From SM23-73-3 sp965369445 (GTDB lineage: Bacteria; Zixibacteria; MSB-5A5; SM1-73), in the NCBI GenBank assembly GCA_965369445.1, contig CBDUQU010000020.1:1-27913 (forward strand): 27,913 bases of DNA, given 5' to 3'. Positions 7,019 through 15,005 of the stretch are shown piece after piece. The notes under the pieces are model-generated. The model searched no databases. It was not told where the DNA came from and worked only from the letters and a program-made list of their open reading frames with translations. Position 1 is the first letter of the stretch, and every line of letters begins with the position of its first letter. The position numbers and the translations under genes were made by a program.

Positions 7019-9694
7019 ATGCGCCTGAACGATTTGCCCAAGCATTACGATCCCAAGCTGACTGAGGATAAGTGGTACCAGTTTTGGCTGAAGAACGGAT
7101 TATTCCACGCGAACGAGAATAGCGCAAAAGAGACCTTCAGCGTGGTAATCCCGCCTCCCAACGTCACCGACGTGCTTCATCTGGGGCATGCTCTGAACAA
7201 CACCCTCCAGGATATCCTGATCAGGTGGAAAAGGATGCAGGGATACGAGGCGGAATGGCTTCCCGGGACGGATCACGCCGGAATCGCCACCCAGGTGATA
7301 TTGGAGAAGAGGCTGGCGAAAGAGGGAACTTCCAAAGAAAAGTTAGGAAGGGAGAAATTCCTGGAGCTGGCCTGGGACTGGAAGAATAAGAACGGAGACG
7401 CCATTCTTAACCAACTCAAGAAAATCGGCTGCTCCTGCGACTGGGACAGAACCAGGTTTACCTTGGATGACGGGCTCTCGGAGGCGGTGCAGGAGGTCTT
7501 CGTGCACCTGTATGATAAGGGTTTAATCTACCGGGGAAAGCGCATCATCAACTGGTGTCCCCGCTGCCGGACCTCGCTCTCGGACGACGAGACCGAGAGG
7601 GAGGAAAAGGAAGGCTCCCTCTGGTACATTAAATACAAGATCAAGGGTTCGGATCAGTACATCAGCGTGGCCACCACCCGGCCCGAAACCATGCTGGGTG
7701 ACACCGCCGTGGCGGTCAACCCCAGGGATAAGAGGTTCGAGAAACTGGTGGGCAAATCCGCCATCCTGCCCATCCTGGACCGGGAGATCAAGATCGTAGC
7801 GGACGATTTCGTGGATCCGGAATTCGGCACCGGGATGGTCAAGGTGACCCCGGCCCACGATCCCAACGATTTCGACATAGGGCAGAGACACAACTTAGAA
7901 CAGATCAACGTGATGAATCCCAACGGGACCATGAACAAGAATGCGGGCAAGTTCTCCGGCATGGACCGATATGCCTGCAGGGAGGCCCTGGTGGCCGAGC
8001 TTAAGAAGAAGAAACTCTTGGAGAAGACCGAAGCTTACCAGGTGCCGGTAGCCCTGTGCTACCGCTGCCGGACAGAGATCGAGCCGTACCTTTCCGAGCA
8101 GTGGTTCGTCAAGATGAAGCCTCTGGCCCAGCCGGCCATCGAGGCGGTGAAGACCGGGAAGCTGAGGTTCTATCCCGAGCACTGGACCAAGACCTACATG
8201 TACTGGATGGAGAACATCAGGGATTGGTGTATCTCCCGCCAGTTGTGGTGGGGACACCGGATTCCGGTGTGGTATTGTCAGGATTGTGACCAGGTTGTGG
8301 TCTCGAAAACCACTCCGACCGAGTGCACCAAGTGCAAGGGCAAAAACCTAAGACAGGATGAGGACGTGCTGGACACTTGGTTCTCCTCCTGGCTCTGGCC
8401 TTTCTCCACCTTTGGCTGGCCCGAGAAGACTAAGGATCTCGAGAGATTCTACCCAACCAGGGCGCTTTTTACCGCCTCGGAGATCATCTTCCTGTGGGTG
8501 GCAAGGATGGTGATGGCGGGATACGAGTTCATGGGCAGAGAACCGTTCTCCGACGTGTACATCCATGGCACGGTTCGGGATGAGCGCGGGGTGAAGATGA
8601 GCAAATCCTTAGGCAATGGAATAGATCCTCTGGAGATAATCGACGAATACGGGGCGGATGCCTTGAGAATCACCATGATGCTGGTGACACCGGAAGGACA
8701 GGATACTCTTATCGCTCGACGGACCTTTCAGGTGGGGCAGCACTTTGCCAACAAACTTTGGAACGTGTCCAAATTCGTGATGGCACACCTCTCCGACGGA
8801 TTTACCCCCGGGACGGAGCTCCAACTTGACCAAAACGAGGGTAGACTCGAGGACAGGTGGATTTTGAGCCGTCTGAATCGTACGGTGAGCGAGGTCACCG
8901 GGTTGATGGAGAAGTACAGATTCAACAGTGCAGTGAAGTCCCTTTACGATTTTATCTGGCACGACTTCTGTGACTGGTACGTGGAGATGATAAAACAGAG
9001 GCTCAACTTACCAGAGGGCACGGAAGATAAAGTTGTGGCTCAAAAGGTAGCTCACCTTACACTCAATCACATCCTTCGACTGCTTCATCCTTTCGCCCCT
9101 TTCGTAACCGAGGAGATATGGCATCATCTATACGGCGGGCGGGCGGGTGACGGCTATTCTCCGGTCTCGATGGAGAAATGGCCGGAATGCCGAAGGGAAC
9201 TGATAGACGAGAGCCTGGAGGAGGCGTTAAGGAAAGTGCAGGAGGTGGTGACCTCGGTCAGGAACATCAGATCCGAGATGAACGTGCCGCCGGCGAAAAA
9301 GGCGGACGTTTTGGTCAAGGTGGACGGCAAGGATTTGCAGAAGATGCTGGAGGATAACCGGGATCACATAAAGAACCTGGGCAAGGTGGAAAACCTCGAG
9401 ATTGGAATGAAAATTGCCAAGCCCGATCATGCCGCCAGCGCAGTGATACGGGATGCCGAGATATTCGTACCCTTAAAGGGCCTTATCGATCTGGAGCAGG
9501 AGAGGATCCGCCTGGAAAAGGAGATCACCAGAGTCAGTAAGCTCATGGAAAAAACAGACAAGAAGCTTTCCAACCAGGACTTCCTCAAGCGGGCGCCCAG
9601 GGAGATCATCGAAAAGGAGAAGACCAGAAGAGAAGAATACAGGAGCATGCTGGAGAAGTTGAACAAAAACTTAGAGGAGATCGTGGGTTGGTAA
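7019..9694 (+). CDS. valS: Valine--tRNA ligase
   Basis: An 891-residue class I aminoacyl-tRNA synthetase that charges tRNA(Val) with valine. The HIGH signature appears as HLGH (54-57) in PPPNVTDVLHLGHALN. The KMSKS loop is intact at 526-530. Zinc-knuckle-type cysteine pairs occur at CPRC and CYRC, and later at CQDC with CTKC. The editing (CP1) domain segment TTRPETMLGDTAVAVNP is present. The last ~65 residues form the charged coiled-coil arm typical of ValRS (LEQERIRLEKEITRVSKLMEK). The ATG is preceded by GGAGGAA and a nearby consensus promoter. Length fits the family and nothing is missing. It is transcribed alone. Confidence 0.98.
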   Translation: MRLNDLPKHYDPKLTEDKWYQFWLKNGLFHANENSAKETFSVVIPPPNVTDVLHLGHALNNTLQDILIRWKRMQGYEAEWLPGTDHAGIATQVILEKRLAKEGTSKEKLGREKFLELAWDWKNKNGDAILNQLKKIGCSCDWDRTRFTLDDGLSEAVQEVFVHLYDKGLIYRGKRIINWCPRCRTSLSDDETEREEKEGSLWYIKYKIKGSDQYISVATTRPETMLGDTAVAVNPRDKRFEKLVGKSAILPILDREIKIVADDFVDPEFGTGMVKVTPAHDPNDFDIGQRHNLEQINVMNPNGTMNKNAGKFSGMDRYACREALVAELKKKKLLEKTEAYQVPVALCYRCRTEIEPYLSEQWFVKMKPLAQPAIEAVKTGKLRFYPEHWTKTYMYWMENIRDWCISRQLWWGHRIPVWYCQDCDQVVVSKTTPTECTKCKGKNLRQDEDVLDTWFSSWLWPFSTFGWPEKTKDLERFYPTRALFTASEIIFLWVARMVMAGYEFMGREPFSDVYIHGTVRDERGVKMSKSLGNGIDPLEIIDEYGADALRITMMLVTPEGQDTLIARRTFQVGQHFANKLWNVSKFVMAHLSDGFTPGTELQLDQNEGRLEDRWILSRLNRTVSEVTGLMEKYRFNSAVKSLYDFIWHDFCDWYVEMIKQRLNLPEGTEDKVVAQKVAHLTLNHILRLLHPFAPFVTEEIWHHLYGGRAGDGYSPVSMEKWPECRRELIDESLEEALRKVQEVVTSVRNIRSEMNVPPAKKADVLVKVDGKDLQKMLEDNRDHIKNLGKVENLEIGMKIAKPDHAASAVIRDAEIFVPLKGLIDLEQERIRLEKEITRVSKLMEKTDKKLSNQDFLKRAPREIIEKEKTRREEYRSMLEKLNKNLEEIVGW

Positions 9695-9821
9695 CAGCCC
9701 CAGTGCGGTTTTTTACATCAGAAAATCTGACCAGAGTTCCATAGGGGGATTGAGAAAAAAGAACGACAGAAATTTATACCTAAATAATTCCTGCCCACAA
9801 AAATCGTAACCCGGTGCAAGA

Positions 9822-9837
9822 GCCCGATAAATCGGGC
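9822..9837. repeat. Small perfect hairpin upstream of the DUF4139 gene
   Basis: A seven-base arm (GCCCGAT) and its complement flank two A residues. It lies about 90 nt before the ATG at 9926 with no U tract. It could be part of the leader or a stray palindrome. Confidence 0.4.
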
Positions 9838-9925
9838 GATGGCGGCTTAGGGAATAAAATCTTATCCGGCTTGTACAACGTTTCAGAGGAACAATAAACT
9901 TCTAATTTCCAAGGTGGTGAGTGAA

Positions 9926-11326
9926 ATGAGGAGTATCGTGACAGTGAGGCTATTACTGCTCAGCCTTGTGCTGGGTGCTGTAGTGTTAGCGGAACCTTCG
10001 CCGGCTTATGGGGAGGTCTCGGTTACTATCTACAACCAGGATTTAGGACTGGTCAAGGACGTGCGGGAACTTCAGTTTCAAAAGGGAAGAAGCATCATTA
10101 AATTCACCGACGTGGCCGCCCGGATCGATCCAACCTCGGTACATTTCAAGCCGGTTAACCCCTCCGATCGGGTGAGCATCCTGGAGCAGAACTATCAGTA
10201 CGATCTGGTCAGTTCTACCAAGATACTGCAAAAGTACCTGGATAGGGAGATTGAACTTTTCACCAAGTCCGCAGGATCCGAAGCAGAGGGCAAGTCCTAC
10301 AAAGGCCGGCTGCTCTCCTATTCCAGCGACAACGTCACCCTTCAGGAGCCGGAAGGAGCTATTCGTATAGTGAGGCTGGATGAGGTGCGGGACCTTTATT
10401 TCCCTACACTCCCGGAGGGCTTGATCACCAAGCCCACCCTGGTGTGGTTGTTGGATAGCCAGGTGAAGGGAAAGAGAAAGGCGGAGGTGAGCTATCTCAC
10501 CGGTGGGATGAACTGGCATGCAGAATACGTGGCAGTGGTCGACCAGCGGGATGAGAACCTGGAACTGGCGGCCTGGGTTTCCATCGACAATCGTTCAGGT
10601 GCCACTTACGAAGAGGCGAAGGTAAAGTTGATTGCAGGGGAGGTGCATCGGGTGCGAGAAGAGAGAATGCCGCCCCGACTGGCAAAAGGATACATAGCGG
10701 ACATGGCTGCCGGCGCGCCCCAGTTCGAGGAGAAGGCATTCTTCGAATACCACCTCTACACGCTTCTGCGGCCGGCCACCATCAAGGATAATGAGATAAA
10801 GCAGGTCTCCCTTTTTCCTTCTACCGATGTAGAAGTCAAAAAAATCTTTACCTATGACGGCGCTAGATACGACAAGAAGGTCAGGGTAGAGTTGGAATTC
10901 AAGAACTCCGAAGGCGCGGGCCTGGGAATGCCGCTTCCTAAGGGCAAGATTCGGGTCTACAAGGAGGACGTGGATAAGGCCCTGGAGTTCGTGGGGGAGG
11001 ATCGCATCGATCACACCCCCAAGAACGAAAAAGTGAGGGTCTTTCTGGGGAACGCGTTTGATATAGTTGGCGAAAGAAAGAAGATCGATTTCAAAAAGAT
11101 CAGGGACGACATCACCGACGAATCGTATCAGATCAAGCTGCGAAATCATAAAGAAGAGGCTATTGAGGTGGTGGTGGTGGAGCACCTCTACGCTTACACC
11201 GAATGGGAGATAAGAGAGTCCACCCAGGGCTACGAGAAGAAAGATGCCGGTACCATCGAGTTCAAGATTCACCTGGCCCCGGACGAAGAGGTGGTGGTGA
11301 ATTACACGGTAAGGTATTTCAGATAA
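9926..11326 (+). CDS. Secreted DUF4139-domain protein
   Basis: A 466-residue protein. The ATG at 9926 is placed after an AAGGTGGTGAG ribosome-binding site; upstream in-frame GTG codons at 9914 and 9917 overlap that site and are less likely. An N-terminal signal peptide is clear (hydrophobic VRLLLLSLVLGAVVLA, then EPSPAYGE). The remainder matches the DUF4139 pattern: an N-terminal beta segment (VTIYNQDLGLVKDVRE), the central TGGMNWHAEYVAVVD segment, and a beta-sandwich C-terminus ending in DEEVVVNYTVRYF. DUF4139 proteins are exported and of unknown biochemical function. It precedes a TPR lipoprotein by about 90 nt and may be co-transcribed with it. Confidence 0.85.
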   Translation: MRSIVTVRLLLLSLVLGAVVLAEPSPAYGEVSVTIYNQDLGLVKDVRELQFQKGRSIIKFTDVAARIDPTSVHFKPVNPSDRVSILEQNYQYDLVSSTKILQKYLDREIELFTKSAGSEAEGKSYKGRLLSYSSDNVTLQEPEGAIRIVRLDEVRDLYFPTLPEGLITKPTLVWLLDSQVKGKRKAEVSYLTGGMNWHAEYVAVVDQRDENLELAAWVSIDNRSGATYEEAKVKLIAGEVHRVREERMPPRLAKGYIADMAAGAPQFEEKAFFEYHLYTLLRPATIKDNEIKQVSLFPSTDVEVKKIFTYDGARYDKKVRVELEFKNSEGAGLGMPLPKGKIRVYKEDVDKALEFVGEDRIDHTPKNEKVRVFLGNAFDIVGERKKIDFKKIRDDITDESYQIKLRNHKEEAIEVVVVEHLYAYTEWEIRESTQGYEKKDAGTIEFKIHLAPDEEVVVNYTVRYFR

Positions 11327-11351
11327 CGTCAAGTATGAAAGACACGGTAGT

Positions 11352-11369
11352 CGCACCCTTTAGGGTGCG
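11352..11369. repeat. Short hairpin between the DUF4139 and TPR genes
   Basis: CGCACCCT pairs with AGGGTGCG around a two-base loop, 40-60 nt upstream of the next start codon. There is no U tract, so it may attenuate or stabilise the transcript rather than end it. Confidence 0.45.
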
Positions 11370-11417
11370 CCCGAAATGCGCTTCGGATTGGCAATTCCCA
11401 TTTTCTTCGGAGGCACG

Positions 11418-12878
11418 ATGAAATCGTGGAAGTCGAAAAGGCGGTTTACCGTTTGGGTTTTACCTCTATTCCTCTTCTGTGTAGTCGTTTCTTTGTCGGG
11501 CTGCGGCACCAAGAATCCGTCACTGACGTCCGCCAAGATCTATCTGGATCTGACCCCTCCGGACTACGACCAGGCAACCGAGCAGCTTCTGTTGGCCGTG
11601 GAGCGGGATTCTCTGAACGGGGAGGTTCACTATCTGTTGGGAAAGATCTACGCTGAGAAGAAAATGTATGAGAAGATGCTTCCGGAGCTGCAAAAAGCGG
11701 AAAGGCTTAAGCTTAAGCCCCAGCAGCTAGAAGACATTCAACAGATAAGGGCTCAGACATGGGTCGAGGTGCTGAATTCCGGAATACAAATGGGCAAGAG
11801 GCGAAGGCAGGTTGATCAGCTCAAGCTCGAGCTCCTCACCGATTTCTCCAGATATCCGGAGTACAAGGATAGTCTAAAAAGCCTCTCCGGCGGTCTGGAG
11901 AGTGCCGAGAAACTCACCTGGGAGATCTATCAGATGTTCAGCCAGGCAAAACCTGCGTTAGAGGATTTGGGAAGAATGCTGGAGGAGGAAGCCATCGGAC
12001 GATACGTGCTGGCCATCGCAATCGACTCCACAAGGTATGAAGCCTTCCTGAACTTAGCCGCCGAGTATGTGCACAGGGATGAGTTGGAAAAGGCTTTGGG
12101 CTATTACGAGAAGGCGTATCAGATCAAGCCGGACGATTCCAACGTGATGAACGATTACGCCTCGACCCTACTGAATGCCAAAAAGTTCGAGCAGGCATTA
12201 GGCCTCTATGAGACCATCCTGGAGAAGGATCCCACAAATCTTAACGCTTTAGTCAACGTGGCCATGATTTACGCCCGGAAAGGCGAGGCCGAACAGGCGC
12301 TGGATACCTACTCTAAGATTATCGCCATAGATCCGGAGTACCAGGATGCCTACTTCAACCGGGGATTTCTGCTCTTGTCAGAGGCGCAGGAAAGAATTGT
12401 TGTACTCAAGGCTTATAAAGATTCCGTGGCAGACAATCCAAAGAGTAATCAGCTTGGTTCCCGCTACCAGTCTGCTGCCGAAGATTACAATCGGGTCTTT
12501 GTCAAGGCTGAGAGCGACCTGGTGAAAGCCACTGAGATTGATCCAAAAGACAGAGACGCATTCTTCCATCTGGGGCTTCTGTACGTGAGCAGGGCCCAGA
12601 TTCTCGATAAAGGCGAAAAGCAGAACCAGGATCTCAACAAGGCTGAAGAATCTTTCAGAAGGTGCCTGGAGCTTAAAGGCGACGATACGGAGAGCGCAAA
12701 GTACTTGGGCTTCGTTTTGGTCAGTGAAGGCAGTTGGCAGGAGGCCAGCCTTGTCTTAGAGAAGCTGGTGGGCTCAACGCCTACGGACCGGGAAGCCTGG
12801 GGGTACCTGGCCATCGCCTATGCCAGATTGGGAGAAAAGGATAAAGCAGAAGAGGCTTTCAAGAAGTCCGCTCGGTAG
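11418..12878 (+). CDS. TPR-repeat lipoprotein
   Basis: A 486-residue protein. The ATG at 11418 follows TTCGGAGG; an upstream in-frame ATG at 11376 has no such site. The N-terminus is a lipoprotein signal: basic KSWKSKRR, hydrophobic VLPLFLFCVVVSL, then the lipobox LSGC with the lipidated Cys. After it come tetratricopeptide helices, seen as repeats of the W/Y-LG-Y-A-G-A-P type. Examples are EVHYLLGKIYAEKKMYEKMLP near the N-terminus, NLAAEYVHRDELEKALGYYEKAYQIKPDD, DYASTLLNAKKFEQALGLY and NVAMIYARKGEAEQALDTY in the middle, and AYARLGEKDKAEEAFKKS at the end. It probably scaffolds protein-protein contacts at the outer membrane or periplasm. The partner is unknown. Confidence 0.88.
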   Translation: MKSWKSKRRFTVWVLPLFLFCVVVSLSGCGTKNPSLTSAKIYLDLTPPDYDQATEQLLLAVERDSLNGEVHYLLGKIYAEKKMYEKMLPELQKAERLKLKPQQLEDIQQIRAQTWVEVLNSGIQMGKRRRQVDQLKLELLTDFSRYPEYKDSLKSLSGGLESAEKLTWEIYQMFSQAKPALEDLGRMLEEEAIGRYVLAIAIDSTRYEAFLNLAAEYVHRDELEKALGYYEKAYQIKPDDSNVMNDYASTLLNAKKFEQALGLYETILEKDPTNLNALVNVAMIYARKGEAEQALDTYSKIIAIDPEYQDAYFNRGFLLLSEAQERIVVLKAYKDSVADNPKSNQLGSRYQSAAEDYNRVFVKAESDLVKATEIDPKDRDAFFHLGLLYVSRAQILDKGEKQNQDLNKAEESFRRCLELKGDDTESAKYLGFVLVSEGSWQEASLVLEKLVGSTPTDREAWGYLAIAYARLGEKDKAEEAFKKSAR

Positions 12879-12928
12879 ATTATCCGTTTACTTTTCCCGG
12901 TTGACATTATCTGAAATAAACTCAAACG

Positions 12929-12957
12929 TTGGTTCGGGGTACCTTACCCCGAACCAA
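12929..12957. repeat. Perfect 13-bp hairpin downstream of the TPR gene
   Basis: TTGGTTCGGGGTA and its complement flank a three-base CCT loop. The arm resembles that of 6700-6729. No U run follows on the plus strand, so it is more likely a REP-type element than a classical terminator, though it may protect the 3' end. Confidence 0.7.
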
Positions 12958-13078
12958 AAGAGTGAATGCTCTTCCATAATCCGCATCTATTTTGGACCAG
13001 TACCGGCGTGAGAACAAATCCTCAGATCATCTACGTGCCGAGAACGAAAGATAGCGACTGAACGCTTCCGCGCGATAA

Positions 13079-13133
13079 CGCGTAGCCGAGGCTTCACGCC
13101 TCGGATGGCAAGCCATGAAGGCTTGCCTACGCG
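13079..13133. repeat. REP/MITE-like element: two hairpins inside an outer inverted repeat
   Basis: The outer arms CGCGTAG (13079-13085) and CTACGCG (13127-13133) enclose two perfect hairpins. One has CCGAGGC arms at 13086-13092 and 13098-13104. The other has GGCAAGCC at 13107-13114 and its complement at 13120-13127. The arrangement would fold as a three-way junction. An ATG at 13115 that opens the downstream frame lies in a hairpin loop and is not a credible start. Confidence 0.75.
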
Positions 13134-13159
13134 CTGCAAGAACCGATGAAAGGAAACGA

Positions 13160-14119
13160 GTGATTACACAACCTAATCTCCGAGACATTAAAGGGGCTCG
13201 TCAGCGGATTAGCTCTTACATAACTAAGACCCCTGTTCTGACCTGCGCTTCGCTGGATCGCATGCTCGGGGCGAGGCTTTTCTTCAAATGTGAGAATTTT
13301 CAGAAGACCGGGGCGTTTAAGATTCGTGGTGCTTGTAATGCAGTATTCTTGCTCTCGGAAAAGCAGGCTTCTCGCGGAGTTGTCACCCACTCGTCCGGCA
13401 ATTTCGCTGCGGCGCTGGCGGCGCGTGAACGGGGCATCACTGCAAGAATTGTGATACCCTCCAACGCACCTGAGGTCAAGGTCGCTGCTGTGAAAGGCTA
13501 TGGAGGAGTCATTACCTTTTGCGAGCCGACCCTCGAGTCTCGAGAAGCAACGGCAGAAGAGGTCATAGAAAAAACAGGCGCTACATTCATCCATCCCTAC
13601 AACGACTATCGCATCATCGCCGGGCAGGGAACCGCCGCACTGGAACTAATGGAGGAGATTCCAGACCTTGACTTCCTTCTCGCCCCTGTGGGCGGCGGCG
13701 GTCTGCTGAGCGGAACCGCGATTGCTGCCAAGGGACTCAATCCCAAGATAAAGGTGATCGGCTGCGAGCCGAAGAATGCCGATGATGCCTACCGTTCGAT
13801 GAAAGCAGGGCGCATCATCCCGTCTGAGAATCCAAATACCATTGCCGACGGGCTGAGAACCTCTCTTGGTGACAAGACCTTCCCAATTATCCGCGATCTG
13901 GTGGACGAAATCCTCTTAGCTACAGAGGAAGAAATCATCACCGCCATGCGGCACACTTTCGAACGCATGAAGATCGTGATAGAACCATCTGCCGCCGTGC
14001 CGCTGGCTGTGTTACTATCCGACCAACTGAATGTAGCAAAGAAGAGAGTTGGGATTATCGTGTCAGGCGGCAATGTCGATTTGAGCAACTTCTTCGACCA
14101 GACGCTCAAAAGCCGGTAG
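13160..14119 (+). CDS. PLP-dependent threonine/serine dehydratase or racemase
   Basis: A 319-residue fold-type II PLP enzyme of the threonine ammonia-lyase / serine racemase group, acting on hydroxy-amino acids in the cytoplasm. The PLP lysine is K54 in TGAFKIRGA. The substrate loop reads HSSGNF (77-82) and the phosphate-binding glycine loop GGGGL (178-182). There is no C-terminal ACT-like regulatory domain, so it resembles the catabolic TdcB or serine racemase type rather than biosynthetic IlvA. The GTG at 13160 is chosen because AAAGGA sits five bases before it and the protein then has family length. An upstream ATG at 13115 lies within a repeat. Lyase versus racemase cannot be decided. A homologous 3' fragment lies at 17721. 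Confidence 0.88.
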   Translation: MITQPNLRDIKGARQRISSYITKTPVLTCASLDRMLGARLFFKCENFQKTGAFKIRGACNAVFLLSEKQASRGVVTHSSGNFAAALAARERGITARIVIPSNAPEVKVAAVKGYGGVITFCEPTLESREATAEEVIEKTGATFIHPYNDYRIIAGQGTAALELMEEIPDLDFLLAPVGGGGLLSGTAIAAKGLNPKIKVIGCEPKNADDAYRSMKAGRIIPSENPNTIADGLRTSLGDKTFPIIRDLVDEILLATEEEIITAMRHTFERMKIVIEPSAAVPLAVLLSDQLNVAKKRVGIIVSGGNVDLSNFFDQTLKSR

Positions 14120-14366
14120 CGAACGAGCCATATCTCCCCAATCCTGTCATTCCTCCCCTGATACCGACTGAATTCGGGGGATTTCTCCTCAAGAAGAAGG
14201 TTTTACCAACACAGGACAAGTAAGTGCTGGTACTTAGCGCAAGCATTTTCCCATTCATTCTCGCACGGTAGGTGAACCCAGGAATATCGTGATGGTGGCG
14301 ACGGACAGGTCCTGCGGGCCTGCCTGTGAGTGGTAGGGTAATGTGCTAGCATGGGCAAAAAAGTAC

Positions 14367-14395
14367 TTGACTCGGGGAGGTGAAGAATATAAATA
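14367..14395 (+). promoter_or_regulatory. Possible sigma70-type promoter
   Basis: TTGACT (14367-14372), a 17-base spacer, then TAAATA (14390-14395), with further TATA-like sequence overlapping. If used, it would give a leader of about 600 nt before the S8 peptidase ATG. Confidence 0.45.
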
Positions 14396-14602
14396 TACTC
14401 AAGTAAACGGAAGGGAACTAGGCATCCTGCCTTAAAGCGTTTCTTGTACAAAATCGGCAAACTGTTCTGGCAGATAAGGGCTGGTCGCAGCTGTATTGTC
14501 AAACTGACTGGTCCCTCTTAAGCAATCTTAAATCAGAGAGAGGCAAAGTCCATAGACAAGACTGGGCGAGACTCTGCCGGGAGTCCAGGAAGGAGGTGGT
14601 CT

Positions 14603-14674
14603 ATGAAAGGAGGGAGGAATGCGCAAGATTCCAACTTCAACCGGGAGGAGGAACATGAGATAGCTGGGAAATAG
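14603..14674 (+). CDS. Possible 23-residue small protein or leader peptide
   Basis: An ATG preceded by AAGGAGGT (14590-14597) at ideal spacing opens a frame reading MKGGRNAQDSNFNREEEHEI and three further residues to TAG. The ribosome-binding site is one of the strongest in the window. The peptide is hydrophilic, has no recognised homologue, and no run of one amino acid that would suggest attenuation. It lies downstream of the possible promoter at 14367. The purine-rich region makes a chance match quite possible. Confidence 0.3.
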   Translation: MKGGRNAQDSNFNREEEHEIAGK

Positions 14675-15005
14675 GGGAGATTCGCATCTGGGGGAAGGCT
14701 GGGGTTGAAGGTGCTCGAGAGCGTCGCCTTTGCTGTGAGAATCAAGGCGCGGTGCGGCCCTGGGCCATTCACCGGTCTTCTGCCGTAGCGACTGAAGATG
14801 ACGAAGGCGATTCTGAAGTAGAGCATGACGGTAAGCTGTGAGCCAAACTCACTTTTATGAAGGAAGGAGCGTCAATCTGAGGAACAGTAATGGAGATACG
14901 GGCTGATTCAAGCGGTTGAGGAACAGGTGAGGTGTGGAGCTAGTCGGATACAAGTATTCATTATGACAATTTCACGAACTCTGACATTTGAAAGAGGTGA
15001 GGAAA

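Larger units (their letters stand above)
14120..15005. other. Long intergenic region without a recognised gene
   Basis: About 880 bases with no convincing protein. It holds a weak AGGTCC/GGGCCT hairpin near 14306-14322, a promoter-like site at 14367, and a short frame with a strong ribosome-binding site at 14603. Longer minus-strand frames here (for example 14203-14502) have no start signal and no protein-like composition. It may contain a long leader or an unidentified RNA upstream of the S8 peptidase, but no known RNA family was recognised. Confidence 0.5.

Noticed and set aside
9740..9913. Possible riboswitch in the leader of the DUF4139 gene
   Set aside because: One small hairpin is present, but none of the conserved cores I compared (GEMM, TPP, SAM, cobalamin) could be matched.
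10595..11356. 253-codon minus-strand frame opposite the DUF4139 gene
   Set aside because: Antisense to a protein with signal peptide and domain match; no ribosome-binding site or recognisable motif.
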